Of a DNA stretch of 64,000 bases, positions 23,619 through 35,549 are shown piece after piece. Each line of letters opens with the position of its first letter. Within the stretch, counting starts at the first letter, position 1. This DNA comes from Nymphaea colorata. Its lineage: Eukaryota > Streptophyta > Magnoliopsida > Nymphaeales > Nymphaeaceae. The stretch covers positions 17,301,354 through 17,365,353 of the forward strand of contig NC_045142.1 of the NCBI RefSeq assembly GCF_008831285.2. The letters run 5' to 3'. The notes below the pieces were generated by a model. That model did no database searches, had not been told where the DNA came from, and saw only the letters and a list, made by a program, of their open reading frames with translations. A program made the translations under genes and the position numbers.

Positions 23619-24155
23619 GTTCGGTTTAGCGTTATTCTCTTGATTCAAAAGCATACATTTATCCAAAACGGAAAAACATCCACCTTTGAAAAATTAATAC
23701 AAAACTTTGTAGTAAATGGAACGGTTGCGGAATTATTCTACAGTGGACGTGTTGCTTTTAAACTTCGTAGTTCTTTTTCTCACTACTCTCTTGTTAAAAA
23801 GGCTATCTGCAAATTAATTGAGTTGAAGTGTAACGAACAAGTTAACTAGTACAGAGGTGGGGCTTTTTAAAAGATCACGACGACCCATGTCCAAACTCCA
23901 TCCACCAATATTTACTAGTTAACTTGTTCGATACACTTCAACTCAATTAATTTGCAAATAGCCTCTTCAACGAAAGAGTGAGAAAAAGAACTTCGAAGTT
24001 TAAAAGCAGCACGTCCACTGTAGATAAATTCCGAACCCTTCTATTTATACAAAGTTTTGTATCAACTTTTTTAAAGTTGGATGTTTTTCAGTTTTGAATA
24101 AATGTGTATGCTTTTGAATCAAAAGGCTTTTAAAGAGAATAAAGCTAAACCGAAC
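23619..24155. mobile_element. Foldback element with long inverted repeats
   Basis: The arms at 23619-23851 and 23913-24155 are close reverse complements, starting GTTCGGTTTAGC and ending GCTAAACCGAAC, with about 61 bp between them. It sits against the promoter end of the amylase pseudogene. An 18-base word of the arm (ACAGTGGACGTGTTGCTT) also occurs alone at about 22309-22326. A clear target duplication was not found. It is too short to encode a transposase. Confidence 0.8.
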
Positions 24156-24464
24156 TATCTAATATGCATATTAAAAAAAGTTTGCTTTTAAACTTATATT
24201 GATTTGAGACTTAGATAATAAAAATGATTTTAAAAATTAAATTATAAAAGTCAAATGTAGGTGGTCAAACTGAAAACATTTCAAAATACTTAAGCACTAT
24301 GGGGATACTGATAAAAATACAATTCAGGAAAGAAAAAAAACATGCCACTGTTTTTGAGTGACAAGCCAAAACGGTTTGGATGAGGAATCCAGATTCATGA
24401 CAAACCAATTTCTAGAAACTGAAGTTTATGATGGTTCTTGCAAAACATAACGCACCCTTACATA
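24156..24464. other. Intergenic, nothing recognised
   Basis: AT-rich sequence between the foldback element and repeat R. I see no gene, repeat boundary or motif. Confidence 0.4.
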
Positions 24465-24770
24465 TACAGTATCTTAAAAATATCCTCTCAAGTTGTATCC
24501 GGTTATAGATTGGTGTTCAATTTAAACGGTCACATCCACAATATCCTTAAATATCATCATCTGGCGTCTTTTATAAATAGAATAATCTTCTAAAATCTCA
24601 CATTCTCCTAGAAATAATAACATTATAGAAACAATATTTTCTGTTTGCCATTATATAATTTTATTGAAAAATATTTTCAAAGAAAGAAGGATATCTTCAC
24701 CCCAAAGCATATGGAGTCTCGATTAATACTTCGACCAATGCATATACACACACACAGAGATAGAGAGTCT
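24465..24770 (+). repeat. Dispersed repeat R, copy 3 (block B)
   Basis: Same word order as 17030-17345, including GTCACATCCACAATATCC, AAAATCTCACATTCTCC and GAAGGATATCTTCACCCC, with a tail TCTCGATTAATACTTCGACCA. It opens duplicated block B. Confidence 0.75.
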
Positions 24771-25004
24771 AAGAGCAACGCTTCAAACCTCTGCACTATG
24801 TCACAGATCACAACATATGGGCTGGTGTTGGTAGTTGCCTATCCGGCCACTCAAATTTTCTTTATGTGGTTAAAGAAATTTCTATATAGGTTAAATTAAA
24901 ATTTTTAAAATTTACAAGTAAAATGATTTTCTAACAATATGAGAAGGGTTGGGGGAGGCCATGGCCCCTGCCAGCTCCCTGCCTCCCCACCTGGATGGGA
25001 CAGG

Positions 25005-25385
25005 TTTAAAAATCCGCCATGAAAGTGAAGGAAAAGCAGGTCATTTTGATGGGGGTGGTCAGTTGACTTGCTTGCATGCAAGTCACTATGTATATGTCAA
25101 TGTAGCGTGGCTATCTAATTTTCATCGCAAAAGGCTGATGACAATGCACTTCGAGTCTAGCCAAGCAAGGCACCGGCAGAAGCATTCCATGGTCCAACTA
25201 TGTCCCAAACACATCACAGTATTTGGCATTCATTTTAGCCATTAAAGAGCACCAACCCATGATGCTTACTTAAATATAGTAACAAGTTTCTGTACATTGC
25301 TGATTTGTGTATGCCAAGAGTATTAAAGCGGATGCACTCAAACAAAGGCACTAATTACTGCAACTAGCTTTATATGACCCCTAAG
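25005..25385. repeat. Duplicated segment X, copy in block B
   Basis: Direct copy of 18995-19345. From about 25145 onward it also serves as the left arm of the palindrome ending at 26306. Confidence 0.75.
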
Positions 25386-26306
25386 TGGAGAAAAGCAATG
25401 CTTTTTAAAATGCCACATTCTTTTAAGGTTGCCGCAATGTTTTCATTTTCATATTCATTCTCACATATTTATCACATAAGAGAGTTTGGCTGCTACCTTT
25501 GCGCGGGTGTTGTGTATGTGTATGTGCAGGGGCGGAGCTAGAATTTTTCTATGAGAGGAGCTGAATTATAGTTTCAAAATTTTAATAGTGGCCGATATGA
25601 AGGCCAAGTCTTAAAGGGAGAGGAGTTTTCATCGGTTGGTGGTTTATGGTTGTCAAGTGGAGTTTGTTAAACCGCACACAACAAGTTCTGGATGTGGATC
25701 ATGAACCAGGTCCATAGCGTGGCTGGGCAAGACTCTGGCCTTACTTGCACACTTCCTTTTTGTGACCCTTTACATGGACTCCACCAATCAACCATGAACC
25801 ACCAACCAACGTTTTAGGCCCCATTTGGATTCTCCTCTCCCTTTAAGACCTGGCCTCCACGTCGTCTGCAACTAGTGGGATCTCCTTCTTCCTCAATTTG
25901 AAACTTTGTTCTTGAGAGTTATACACACACAGACACGCACACTCACTGGAGTAGCAGCCAAGCCCTTAGGTAATACATATACACATATCGTGAAAAGTTT
26001 TTCATTTACACATTGGTGTACTCTAAAATAATGTGGCATTTTCAAAAGCATTGCTTTTCTCCACTTAGGGGTCATATAAGGCTAGTTGCAGTAACTAGTG
26101 CCTTTCTTTGAGTGAATCCGCTTTAATACTCTTAACATGCATAAATCAGCAATGTAGAGAAACTTATTACTATATTTAAGCGAGCATTATGGGTTGGTGC
26201 TCTTTAATGGCTAAAATGAATGACAAATACTGTGATGTGTTTGGGACATAGTTGGACCATGGAATGCTTCTGCCGGTGCTTTGCTTGGCTATACTTGAAG
26301 TGCACT
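25145..26306. repeat. Long imperfect palindrome, about 1.16 kb
   Basis: The outer arms (25145-25435 and 26034-26306) are strong reverse complements, with TGCACTTC at both extremes and GCAGAAGCATTCCATGGTCCAACTATGTCCC shared in parts. The symmetry continues inward: GAGTTTGGCTGCTAC near 25482 pairs with the region near 25950, and GGCCAAGTCTTAAAGGGAGAGGAG near 25595 pairs with that near 25845. The centre lies about 25670-25775. A repeat D fragment (25529-25590) interrupts the left arm. No long frame is shared by the arms. Confidence 0.85.
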
Positions 26307-26309
26307 ATC

Positions 26310-27330
26310 ATGCTTGAGTCTTCTTTTGGTAAAATATAGGGTGGTGGAAGAGATTAAAACAGAATAGTATTGACCAGCCAGGTGGTAGAGTCATGGAGTA
26401 ACACTTGTTTATCCCTGATTATTTATCCTAAAATAATTGCCAGCTACCTTTCGGTTTATAATTAAATTGATCTTGAAGTACCAACTTTTAAGTAGGCATT
26501 AAGTAGTTTATTCTAGCACACACTCCAGCCTGTTCGGCGAAATGAAAGGAAGGAGAGGGATGAAAAGGAAACGGAAGGAAAGAGAGGCGAATGAAATGAG
26601 AAGAGAAATGAAAGAAAACGAAAGAAATGATTATAAAGTTTTGTTTGAATACATGGGTGGAGCCAAGGCAGGGCCCGCAACGGCCCTAGCCCCACTTCAA
26701 TGTCTTTTTTTTAATTTACATGTAAATTTTAAAAAATTTTATTTGTTTTATATAAAAATTTTGAAAAATAATATTTCAGTTCATGTCAAAATTTGAAAAC
26801 TTTAATTTGGCCCCCTTTATAAAAAATTACTGGCTTCGCCCTTATTTGGATAGAAAAGAAAAAAAGAAAAAGAAAAAGAAAAAAATGAAAGAAGCAACCA
26901 TTTTTTTTCCGTTACAATCCCTCTTGGACTAGATTTACATTAAGTTACCATTTCCTTTCTTTAGTAACCAAACATGTTTTTCTATTTCTTTTTTCTCCTT
27001 TCCCTTCTTATTAACCAACCAAACACAGAATTAACTACATTTCCCTCCCTTTCCTTCTTTCTAGCCCCACGAGTTTGAAACTGCACACTTCCTTGTGTAA
27101 CCTGGACAAGTACCATAGTTTTTCTCAAACAATAAACATACATAAAAACATACATAAAAAGTTCAGTTAATTTTGAGATATCTTTTTTTTTAATAATTAT
27201 TTACCATGTTAAGATACTTGTTCTTTTCGACAAACTTTATGTATCACTTGGTGTCACAAATTCAATCTCTAAATCTTGAAATGACGCTTTAAAATTCCCG
27301 ATCTATTACCACATATATTAGTTTAATTAA
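26310..27330. other. Block B spacer with repeat D and GA-rich tract
   Basis: A purine-rich stretch lies at 26540-26630. A good copy of repeat D is at 26655-26850, from GGGTGGAGCCAAGGCAGGGC to CTGGCTTCGCCC. The rest is AT-rich and unassigned. Confidence 0.5.
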
Positions 27331-27420
27331 AATATTGGAGCCACGTCGTGAACGAGTTCATAACGAACCCGGCCAAATATTGGAGCCACGTCGTGAACGA
27401 GTTCATAACGAACCCGGCCA
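27331..27420. repeat. 45-bp tandem duplication
   Basis: Two identical units containing GGAGCCACGTCGTGAACGAG, offset by 45 bp, at the start of segment Y in block B. The block A copy has a single unit. Confidence 0.9.
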
Positions 27421-28215
27421 CTTAAGCTTAAGGGTTCATTCAAGCTCGTATTAATAAACCAGGCAACCTTGATCAAGCTTTTAAAGAAGGCATACGGTAT
27501 AAGATACTTTAAAATATTTTGCATGGCACTTGCTTTTCTTGGGCAATCGATTGTTTTTGTTATATTTTTTTCTCAAAGGAGTGAACGTGTGTTTGAAGTT
27601 TCCATTTACATGTTTGTTGTGTCTATATCATGGGGACTTTAACTGAAATAGAATTGACTATCTGTGAACATACTGTAAACCTATACCGGTGAACTTAAAC
27701 GTCGTTGTTCTTAACTATACTGGGAAAGATAAAGATAATTAATGGCAGGTGTACATCCATGAACAAGGCAGGGGCAAATGTGGGTAGAACTACAAAATTC
27801 ATATTTCCTGTTGATATTTCAGAGATTTTTCTTTCATTTACATATTGATTGTTTCTTAAAAACTTGAAATTTTATAACTACTGCCTCTTGGTCAAAATTT
27901 TCTAGCTCCACTCCTGTCCATCAAGGGTCGTATTTCATGTTTTCTTCTACTGTTATATTATATATATTATTATTACCAGCGGTAATTTGTATAGCAAGTG
28001 AAGTGGTAGGTTAAATTGACCATGCTGGGATCAAGTCCGATGCTAAGCTTTTCCCTTTTACTAATCAAACGTGATAAAGGAATTTGATCTATAGCGCACC
28101 CACCATCCACCGGACAATTCCTTTCTTTTTCAAGTATGCTCTCCAGTCCCAATCATAAGTGTAGGTCATCAAATAAAATGAATTACATTATATATAGGAG
28201 GATTTTCTAAAAGCA
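27331..28215. repeat. Duplicated segment Y, copy in block B
   Basis: Follows 21500-22200 in the same order and orientation, with an inserted repeat D fragment at about 27765-27920 and the 45-bp duplication at its start. Confidence 0.8.
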
Positions 28216-28348
28216 GCAAGTACTATATATATATATACTGCATTATCCCGCAGCAATTGATTTGCCTGTGCACAAACGTCCATGTATTATGTTACTCGAG
28301 TAATTTGCACAATCAATTCAATTGGTGGATGACATAAAACAATAAATA

Positions 28349-29581
28349 GGGGTGAACACGAGCCGAGTTGAGCCAGCTTAGCGAGCCGAGTTGAGCCAGC
28401 TTAGCTCGAACTCGGCTCGACTTCTATTTTGCATGGCTCGAACTCGGCTCGACTTCTATTTTGCATGGCTCCAGCTCGGCTCGGCTCGGCTCAAACTTGA
28501 ATCGAGTTGTATAATGTTGACTCCAGCTCGGCTCGATGAAGCATGTCAGAGCTCGTTCAACTTGTTTAGGCATGCTGTAGTGCGGTAACAGAAGCAGTGT
28601 GCTTAGTGCTTATTGTTGAAGTGCTGCTATCAAGGAAGATCGCAGTGGTGGGGGAAGGGCAATTGATCTACAAAGGAAGATGAATCCCTTCATTTGAATT
28701 TCAAATGAAACCCCAAATGAAAAAACTGAAATTTTATCTGAGAAATTTGAATTTCATTTGAAACCCTCTCTCAACTAACGAAGGTTTTGAAACCCGTGAG
28801 AGAAAGGGTTTCATGTAAAAAAGTATTTTCAATGAATCATTCAAATTTTGAAACCTTCGCACCCGAGTAAGGGTTTTCCTAAACCTTTCAATGATTCATT
28901 TATTCTCATCTATTAAAACCTTTTCTCAACCAAGGAAGGTTTTGAAACCCTCGCACCTTTGAATGATTCAAAATCTTCTCTCTTTCATTCATATGCTGAA
29001 ACCCTCACTCTCCAATAAGCGAGGGTTTCAGAACCTGAAACCTCGCTATCACTAACTGTAGAAAGAGGGCTTTGAACCCTCGCTCCAGCAATAACGAAGG
29101 TCCTCGCTCCCTCGAGCAAGGGAATGAGCGAGGGTTCCTCTGCTTCAGTGAGCTATGGATGAAACCCTCTCTCGGGTTTCAGGACTCTTGCTAAGCGACT
29201 GAGCGAGTTCTTTTCATAGAGAGAGAGAGAGAGAGAGGGGTACCTTAGCTCTGCAACAACGGGAGAAAGTAGCAAAGGTCGATGCCTCCCATTTGGACGA
29301 TGATGAAGACGAAGTGAAGAGAGAGAACATTCGGGATGAAATGAGAAGTAAAGCGGAAGAAACAAAATAAATACATTGAAGTTACTATTCATTTTTTATT
29401 GAACCGAGTCGAGCCGAGCTTAAAAATTCAAGTTCGGTGGACTCGAACACTGCTTGACTAATTGAATGAGCTGAAAAATCAGCTCGAGCTCGGCTCGATT
29501 ATGAAAGTAGCCAGCTCGAAGTCGATCACGAGCTGAGCTTTAACGAGCCAAGCTCAAGTTGCTCGGCTCGTTGTTCACCCC
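28349..29581. mobile_element. DNA element with GGGGTGAACA termini and TA flanks, 1.23 kb
   Basis: The left end reads GGGGTGAACACGAGCCGAG and the right end, read inward, GGGGTGAACAACGAGCCGAG. Both are flanked by TA (28347-28348 and 29582-29583), consistent with TA-target elements such as Tc1/Mariner-Stowaway, although TA flanks alone are weak evidence. Sub-terminal parts are dense in GGCTCGA words. The interior (28700-29190) is a string of short inverted repeats built on GAAACCCTC and GAGGGTTTC. No transposase is visible. Confidence 0.65.
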
Positions 29582-29583
29582 TA

Positions 29584-31129
29584 CAAAGTTGTTTTTAATT
29601 CAATCAGAGATAATTATGTATGCCATGACCGAAAATGGTAAATGGTTTTCATGACTTCTTGTTGAAAGTAATGCTTTAGGCCGACTTTTTTTTAGTTTTT
29701 TTTTTGCACTTACTATCAATTAATTAAATAGAAACACTTTATGAGCTACTTGAGAAGATCAGCCAGAATTTTAATTAATGTAAGTGAAATAAAAATATTC
29801 TATGAGCAATTCAAGAAGAGCAAAAAAAAAAAAGTGGAATCTAATTTGGGTGAAAGTCAATTTTTACCGACGTCCAAACTGAGGTACTAGTGCAGTAGTA
29901 TATAGATGGATAAGGTGGAGATGTCTTCAGAACATGTTCAGTAATGTTTCTTTATTAAATCTAGACAACCTCTACCATAGAATGTGGAGACTACAGAATT
30001 TAAGTATAGTTTGTTGCTGGCCAACAAGCTGTGATGTACATTGTGATCCTCTATGGCAGAAGATTTTGTATTGAAACGAGAAAATATCCTTACTATCGGA
30101 ACTTGTATAAATATGTGGGGACTATTATGACAGCTGTAGCAAAATAATGTTAGAAAAAGTTTAGTGACATGTCATTGACATTGAATTAACAATGTAAAGT
30201 TCCAAGGGTGGAGTGAAAATTTTGACTAAGAGGCACTAGTTATAAACTTTTTATTTTCTATGGGGCAGTACCAATATGTAAATGTATAAAATTTCTATGA
30301 AATATCAATATGAAGATAGGAACTTTTGTGGGACTGTGCGGGCAATTGCCCACACTGTGCCCACACATGCCTACGCCCCTGTAAGGTTCAGTAACATGCT
30401 TGGTAATGTTAATAGTTGAGTGTAATCATATAGTTTTAGATAAATATCCAAAAATATTTAATGTTCATACATTTAGAGACTTGGTTCTTCATATGTTTGA
30501 AATGCATTTTGGATTCATTTTAGAAGTTGGATTGGGACTCAGATGTGAAATCCAAAATCTGAGTCAGATTGTGAATTCAGATTCACATTTATTCGGTCAT
30601 ATTTGAATTTGAATACGTAAGCATCTAAAAAAGGTAGATATATATAGTCGAAGCAAAAGTGGGGAACATGGCCTCCCCTGCTATTTTTAAAATTTCAAAA
30701 TTTTGTATTTAAAATCTAAAAGTTTTAGTTTAACTAATACAAAGAATTTGCAAAATTACATTTCGATTCTTTCTTAAAATTTCAAAACTATAGTTGGGCC
30801 CATGCAACAAAAAATTCCTATTTCTGCGTCTATCTAAAGTTGATTCATTTGATTTGAGTATGATCCATCTACATTCCTATCCACATTATTTAATAGAGAA
30901 GGTTAAGCCATCTAGATACCTGGCCTCACGTTGGGGGGCATATCAGCCACCATGCTGTGTTGGCAACACGTTGATAATATGTAATTATACATAGTAAGGA
31001 GTATTATAAAAAAGGAAACAAATTAACCTCAAATTATGACATGAGATACATTGTCTCTAATTATTTATAATTTTATGTGCATGGAAATGCTTGATGCATG
31101 AATTCCTCACTCATTGTAAATTATTACAT
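29584..31129. other. Intergenic, repeat D fragments, no gene seen
   Basis: A fragment at about 30210-30385 ends GGGCAATTGCCCACACTGTG ... TACGCCCC, and another at 30650-30830 resembles repeat D. No open frame with recognisable content. Confidence 0.45.
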
Positions 31130-31445
31130 ATCTTAAAAGTATCTTGTGATCGTGTTTTTCTATGTACAATATTATTCAAAAAATGAACTGTCACATCCAC
31201 AATATCCTAAAATATCATCAAATGGCATTTTTAATGGATACAATTATCATCCAAAATCTCATATTTTCCAAAAAATAACACAGCAATAGAGGCAATATTT
31301 TCTCTTTGGCGTAATATAATTTGATTGAAAATACATCCTAAAAAAGAAAGACATCTTCCCCCCAAGGTGCAATGAAAGAGATAGCAAGGATATATAGAGG
31401 CTCGAGTAATAGCTTTGACCATTCCAGGGAAGAGGGAGAGAGAGA
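31130..31445 (+). repeat. Dispersed repeat R, copy 4 (block C)
   Basis: Same order as copies 2 and 3: CACATCCACAATATCC, AAAATCTCATATTTTCC, GAAAGACATCTTCCCCC, GATATATAGAGG and TTTGACCATTCC. It opens block C. Confidence 0.75.
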
Positions 31446-31596
31446 GATACATCATACTGTTTTATGTATTTTCTCTTTTTCTTCTTTTATACGGATGCAT
31501 CTTTTCTTATTCTTTCATGCCTCTGATCTTCAAAAATCAACTCTCCATCTTTCACCTTCTTTTTTTTTTCTTTAGGTTGTCTTTGATCTGATGTTG

Positions 31597-31810
31597 TATT
31601 AAAAGATGTGTTTTAAGAGATATTCAGTTTAAACAAACTAAGGATCTCGATATCATGAATTTCAAATCCATGCTACATGTTAAAAACCATGAATCTAAGA
31701 TCAGATTTTGAGTTGGGGGGGGTGTCCGATCTTAAATCCATGGATTTGAGATATTAGAGTTTTCAAATCACCATGGATCTCAGATCTACGGTGAACCAAA
31801 CACAACATTA
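31597..31810. repeat. Repeat Z, copy 1
   Basis: Shares TTAAAAGATGTGTTTT, ATGCTACATGTTAAAAACCATGAAT and GGTGAA.CAAACACAAC with 50398-50548 in the same order and orientation. Probably a small non-autonomous element. Confidence 0.65.
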
Positions 31811-32264
31811 CACTTTCAATTCTGCACTTATTGTCTCAAGAATGCACTCTCCCATGCTTTGGTCTTGTTTTTTTTTCTTCATTGGTTTCTGTTTTGCACT
31901 TGTTGTCTTAAGAATGCAGTTGTATTGCTATGCAGTTGTATTGCTAGTGCACTTTCTCTTCTTTGCAAGTTCCATTCCTTGAGCCTATGTCTTCCCCTCT
32001 ATGTGGGCAGGCTTAGATTTAGAGCATGGTGATGCCTTGGCAAAACAATATAGTAAAATTAAAGCAGCCCAAGAGGTCCAATCTTGTGTACTATCATATT
32101 GTTTTTTTTTTTTTTTTTCTTTTGTTATCCATTGATGAAGATGGAGATAGATGTGTAGTCTTTACATACAATTGTCCTCAAAGCAGGGGCTGAAGTAGGT
32201 GTGGGCTATGTGTGGTCATTTGCCCACATGGATACATATGCCATTTCCAAAAGCATCTCCAGTG

Positions 32265-33802
32265 CCCTTCAACTCATTCACACTCCAAAAGTTGACCGAT
32301 GCGCCCTAAAAATAAAATTTCAAAGGGCTTCCAACCCAAGTTGAATGAAACTTTTAACTCCGCACGTGTTCCACATGAATCCGCTCCTCACCAAAAGAAG
32401 TGACGCTTTTTCCCACTTTAATGTAACTTTAATTTTAAAGGACTTTGCTGATCATAATAAAAAAAATACTGTCATAATGTAATTAAAGAAATGAACAGTA
32501 AATTTTTGTAGATAGACAGTTTTTCCTGGGGTTCAAAATCAACAACAAACTTTTCTTGGCTTATAAAATTCTATCTTTGTTTACAAAAAAAGGCAAATCC
32601 CAACTCCATCAATATTGATTAAATAAGTGCGATGGCTACATATGTTGACTTTGATGAGGTTGATCACGTTGTGTCCAATTTCCCTTATTTCTATAAGCAA
32701 AAAATTGTGTCGCCCAAAAGATGGCCTTCCATGAGTAAAGAGGATTACCTTTATGGGGTACTCATGTCTTGTCCTGTAGGCAACACAGTTCCCATGTAAT
32801 CTCTAAGCACCCTTTGAGCAAGTTATTAAACATGGGCAGAACTAAGAAAACCAAACTTACCACTTATAATCATTTTGAAAATAATAAAACTTTTCGAATT
32901 ACTCTTCTGATGGAACAGCTTAACCAATTGTCTCCTGTTCCATGACGTACTTTTTGTGCCTTTGAGTTTAGAGAGAGAGAAGTCAGACATTTGATCTTGT
33001 AATTTCCATATTTAACCTAAGTTTTAAGATCTTAGCTTTTGAAATTCATGGATTTCATGTAGAGCCTTGTTTGCCTTAAACTAAAACTTCTTAAATTTTT
33101 ATACTAAGTTTTCCCTAATTGTGCATGGTTTTTAGAAACCAACTATAATTCTAGCAAAAGAAATATTCAAATCACAATGTTTCAGTACTTGAAATTCATG
33201 AATTTCAAAAGCTAAGATCTTAAAACTTTGATTAAACATGGAAAACTACAAGATCAAAGGTCTGATTGATATCTCTCTAAAGATAAAGGCACGAAAAGCT
33301 GGTCATGGAACTCAAGGAGACAATTGGTTAAGCTGTTCCATCAAAATAGTAATTCCAAAAGTTTTATGGGGACCATAAAAAAGTTTTATTTCCAAAATTA
33401 TTATAAGTGGTAAGTTTGGCTTTCCTGGTTCTAACCATGTTTAATAATTTACTAAAAGGGTGCTTGGAGATTACATGGGGACTGTGTTGCCTACCAGGAC
33501 AAGACATGGGTACCCCATAAGGGTATTCCTCTTCACTCATGGAAGGCCATCTTTTATAATCAGCAAAGTGCTTTAAAATTAAAGTGACATTAAAATGGGA
33601 AAGAAACGCAACTTTTTTTGCTGAGTAGTGGATTCACCTGTTGTGCACAGGAAACACCTAAAAATAATGGGTGTGGGGGACATGGAGTTGCCCCCACAAC
33701 AAGGGTTAGGTGCAGAGTTAAAGTTTCATTCAACTTGGGTCAGAGGCCCTTTGAAATTTTATGGGGCATCGGAAGACTTTGGAGTGTGAACGAGTTGAGG
33801 GG
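32265..33802. repeat. Long imperfect palindrome, about 1.5 kb
   Basis: The left arm (32265-33062) and right arm (about 33185-33802) are reverse complements over long stretches: CTTCAACTCATTCACACTCCA, CAAGTTGAATGAAAC, GGTACTCATGTCTTGTCCTG, CACCCTTT and AATTGTCTCC of the left arm all recur inverted in the right. The centre is about 33065-33185. About 200 bp near 32455-32690 in the left arm lacks a partner. No shared open frame is obvious. Confidence 0.85.
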
Positions 33803-33839
33803 CGAAGGGGATGTTTTGCAAAATTTATTAGTCATAACA

Positions 33840-34060
33840 TATAATTTTCTTAATTTTATATTGATATTTCTGATTTTTTTTTTCATTCACATGTTGGTGC
33901 CCCTTAAACTTTAAAATTTTGTACATAATGCCTGTTAGCCAAAATTTTAGATTTTTTTCTCCTGCCTCAAAGATACTAAGCTGACTCTTATGAGCAGATT
34001 CAAACTTCGCTTGTTTTTCTTTCTAAAAGGAACATTTGATTAGTAGTATTCTCTGCAAAG
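33840..34060. repeat. Repeat D fragment and segment W (block C)
   Basis: 33840-33970 resembles repeat D. 33979-34057 is segment W, matching 17878-17960 (CTGACTCTTATGAGCAG to TAGTATTCTCTG). Confidence 0.6.
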
Positions 34061-34099
34061 TTTTTGTCTTTATAAAGTGCCTAAACATGTATGAGCAGG

Positions 34100-34910
34100 T
34101 TTTTGTCTTTTTGAAGGAACACATGTAGGGTAGGTTTTTTTTTGTCTGTCTCCTCTCATTGTTCCCTTTCGTCTTCCTTTGCTTTGAGCCTTTGGAATCG
34201 GTTGGCAAAGGAAGAAGATATTTCTGGAATTTAAAAGGAGGATGGATGAGGGAGAAGAATATGGCCAAGAAATCTGCAGGAAGGAGATCCGAAGTCTCTT
34301 GGAGGAGGCGAAGAAGGCAGCCAATCTAGCCATGGCAGGCGGCTATGAGGCCACTATCAGGGCACCCTTTCACTGCTTTGTGACTTCCCCGTTGCTATGA
34401 CCATCCTCATCTCTCTCTTTCTTTCTTTTCGCCAAGTGATCGACAGCGCAACCAATTGGTTTGCAATCTGCTGTAAGGATGGCATTGAGGAGCGTTGAGC
34501 ATGGGTTGAACGTTCATATGGCTAGCAACTAGATCGGCGGCCTCCTTCGGTGGCCGAGAGAGAGAGAGAAACAGGTGAGATGATGATGGACAAGGTGACA
34601 GGGAGGTCACATAGCAGTCGAAGAGCATCCAGTTGGTGACCTGGTTGTCCTCAAATGGAGAAGCCGCCCGTCGGGGCTAGATTGGCTGCCTTCTTCGCCT
34701 CCTTTAAGAGACTCAGGAGCTCCTTCTTGGCAAATTTATCAGCCATTGCCCTCTCCCTTCCTCCAACCTCCCTTCCAAATTACATGCATGTCTTCTTCCT
34801 CTGTGCCAGCCAATTCCAAAGGCTCAGAGCAACAAGAAGAAGGAAGAGAACAATGAGAGGAGATAGACAGAAACCTACCCTACATGTGTCTTCCTTTTCA
34901 AGCTTTTTCC
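34100..34910. repeat. Imperfect palindrome, about 0.8 kb, GC-richer than its surroundings
   Basis: The outer arms (34100-34350 and 34655-34910) share ACATGTAGGGTAGGTTT, CTCCTCTCATTGTTC, CTTTGGAATTGG-type and GAGGAGGCGAAGAAGGCAGC words in opposite orientation. The inner parts (34360-34435 and 34545-34630) are also complementary, so the whole locus folds about a centre near 34490. Read outward from GAGGAGGCGAAG, both arms give EEAKKAANLA, suggesting that an exon was duplicated in inverted orientation. I cannot name the gene. Confidence 0.82.
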
Positions 34911-35549
34911 AATTTGAAGACGGTCATTTGTGAGCAAATATTGACAAACGCATCTTTGTTATGTTCATACCATGGTGCACAAACTTAATGGACAAAATGC
35001 CCCAGGTTGATTGAAAAAGAGAAGTTTTTACAAGAAAAAAAATAGCAAAAAGTTAAAAGACTAATAAAAACATTTATTTTTATATAATTTTCCAAAACAT
35101 CCCAACTCCTACCCTTTTTTTGTGTACATTTCTTGCACACTCTCTTTCTACCATCTCCTAGGTGAGGGAAAAGAGAAAGCTTTAATGACCAAAATAGCCT
35201 TATAAGCTCCCTAGGTTTTATAATTACCAACATAGGTGGAAATGCCCCTCATGGTCATGGGGCATGATGCTCAAATGTGGAAAGATCCCTTTCCATAGCT
35301 ACTGACTTCCAATGCAAATTTTGCCCATCCGTGCTGTTTGCTTATTTGAATATTTGAACATTTGCGGTTCAACAAACTTAAATTTTAGCACCAGAAACAA
35401 TGGAGAAACAGTCACGCAAATATAAATTCAGTGCAATGAACCATCACACTAACACTAAGTTGGTGCTCGAAAGGAAAACTAGCCACCTACCAACCCCCCA
35501 CCCCATCCATTGTGCCAACTCCCTTGAAGACAAACATTACACGTTCAAT

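Noticed and set aside
34230-34400. EEAKKAANLA segment as the start of a MATE transporter
   Set aside because: The resemblance is limited to a few residues and no membrane segments follow in frame.
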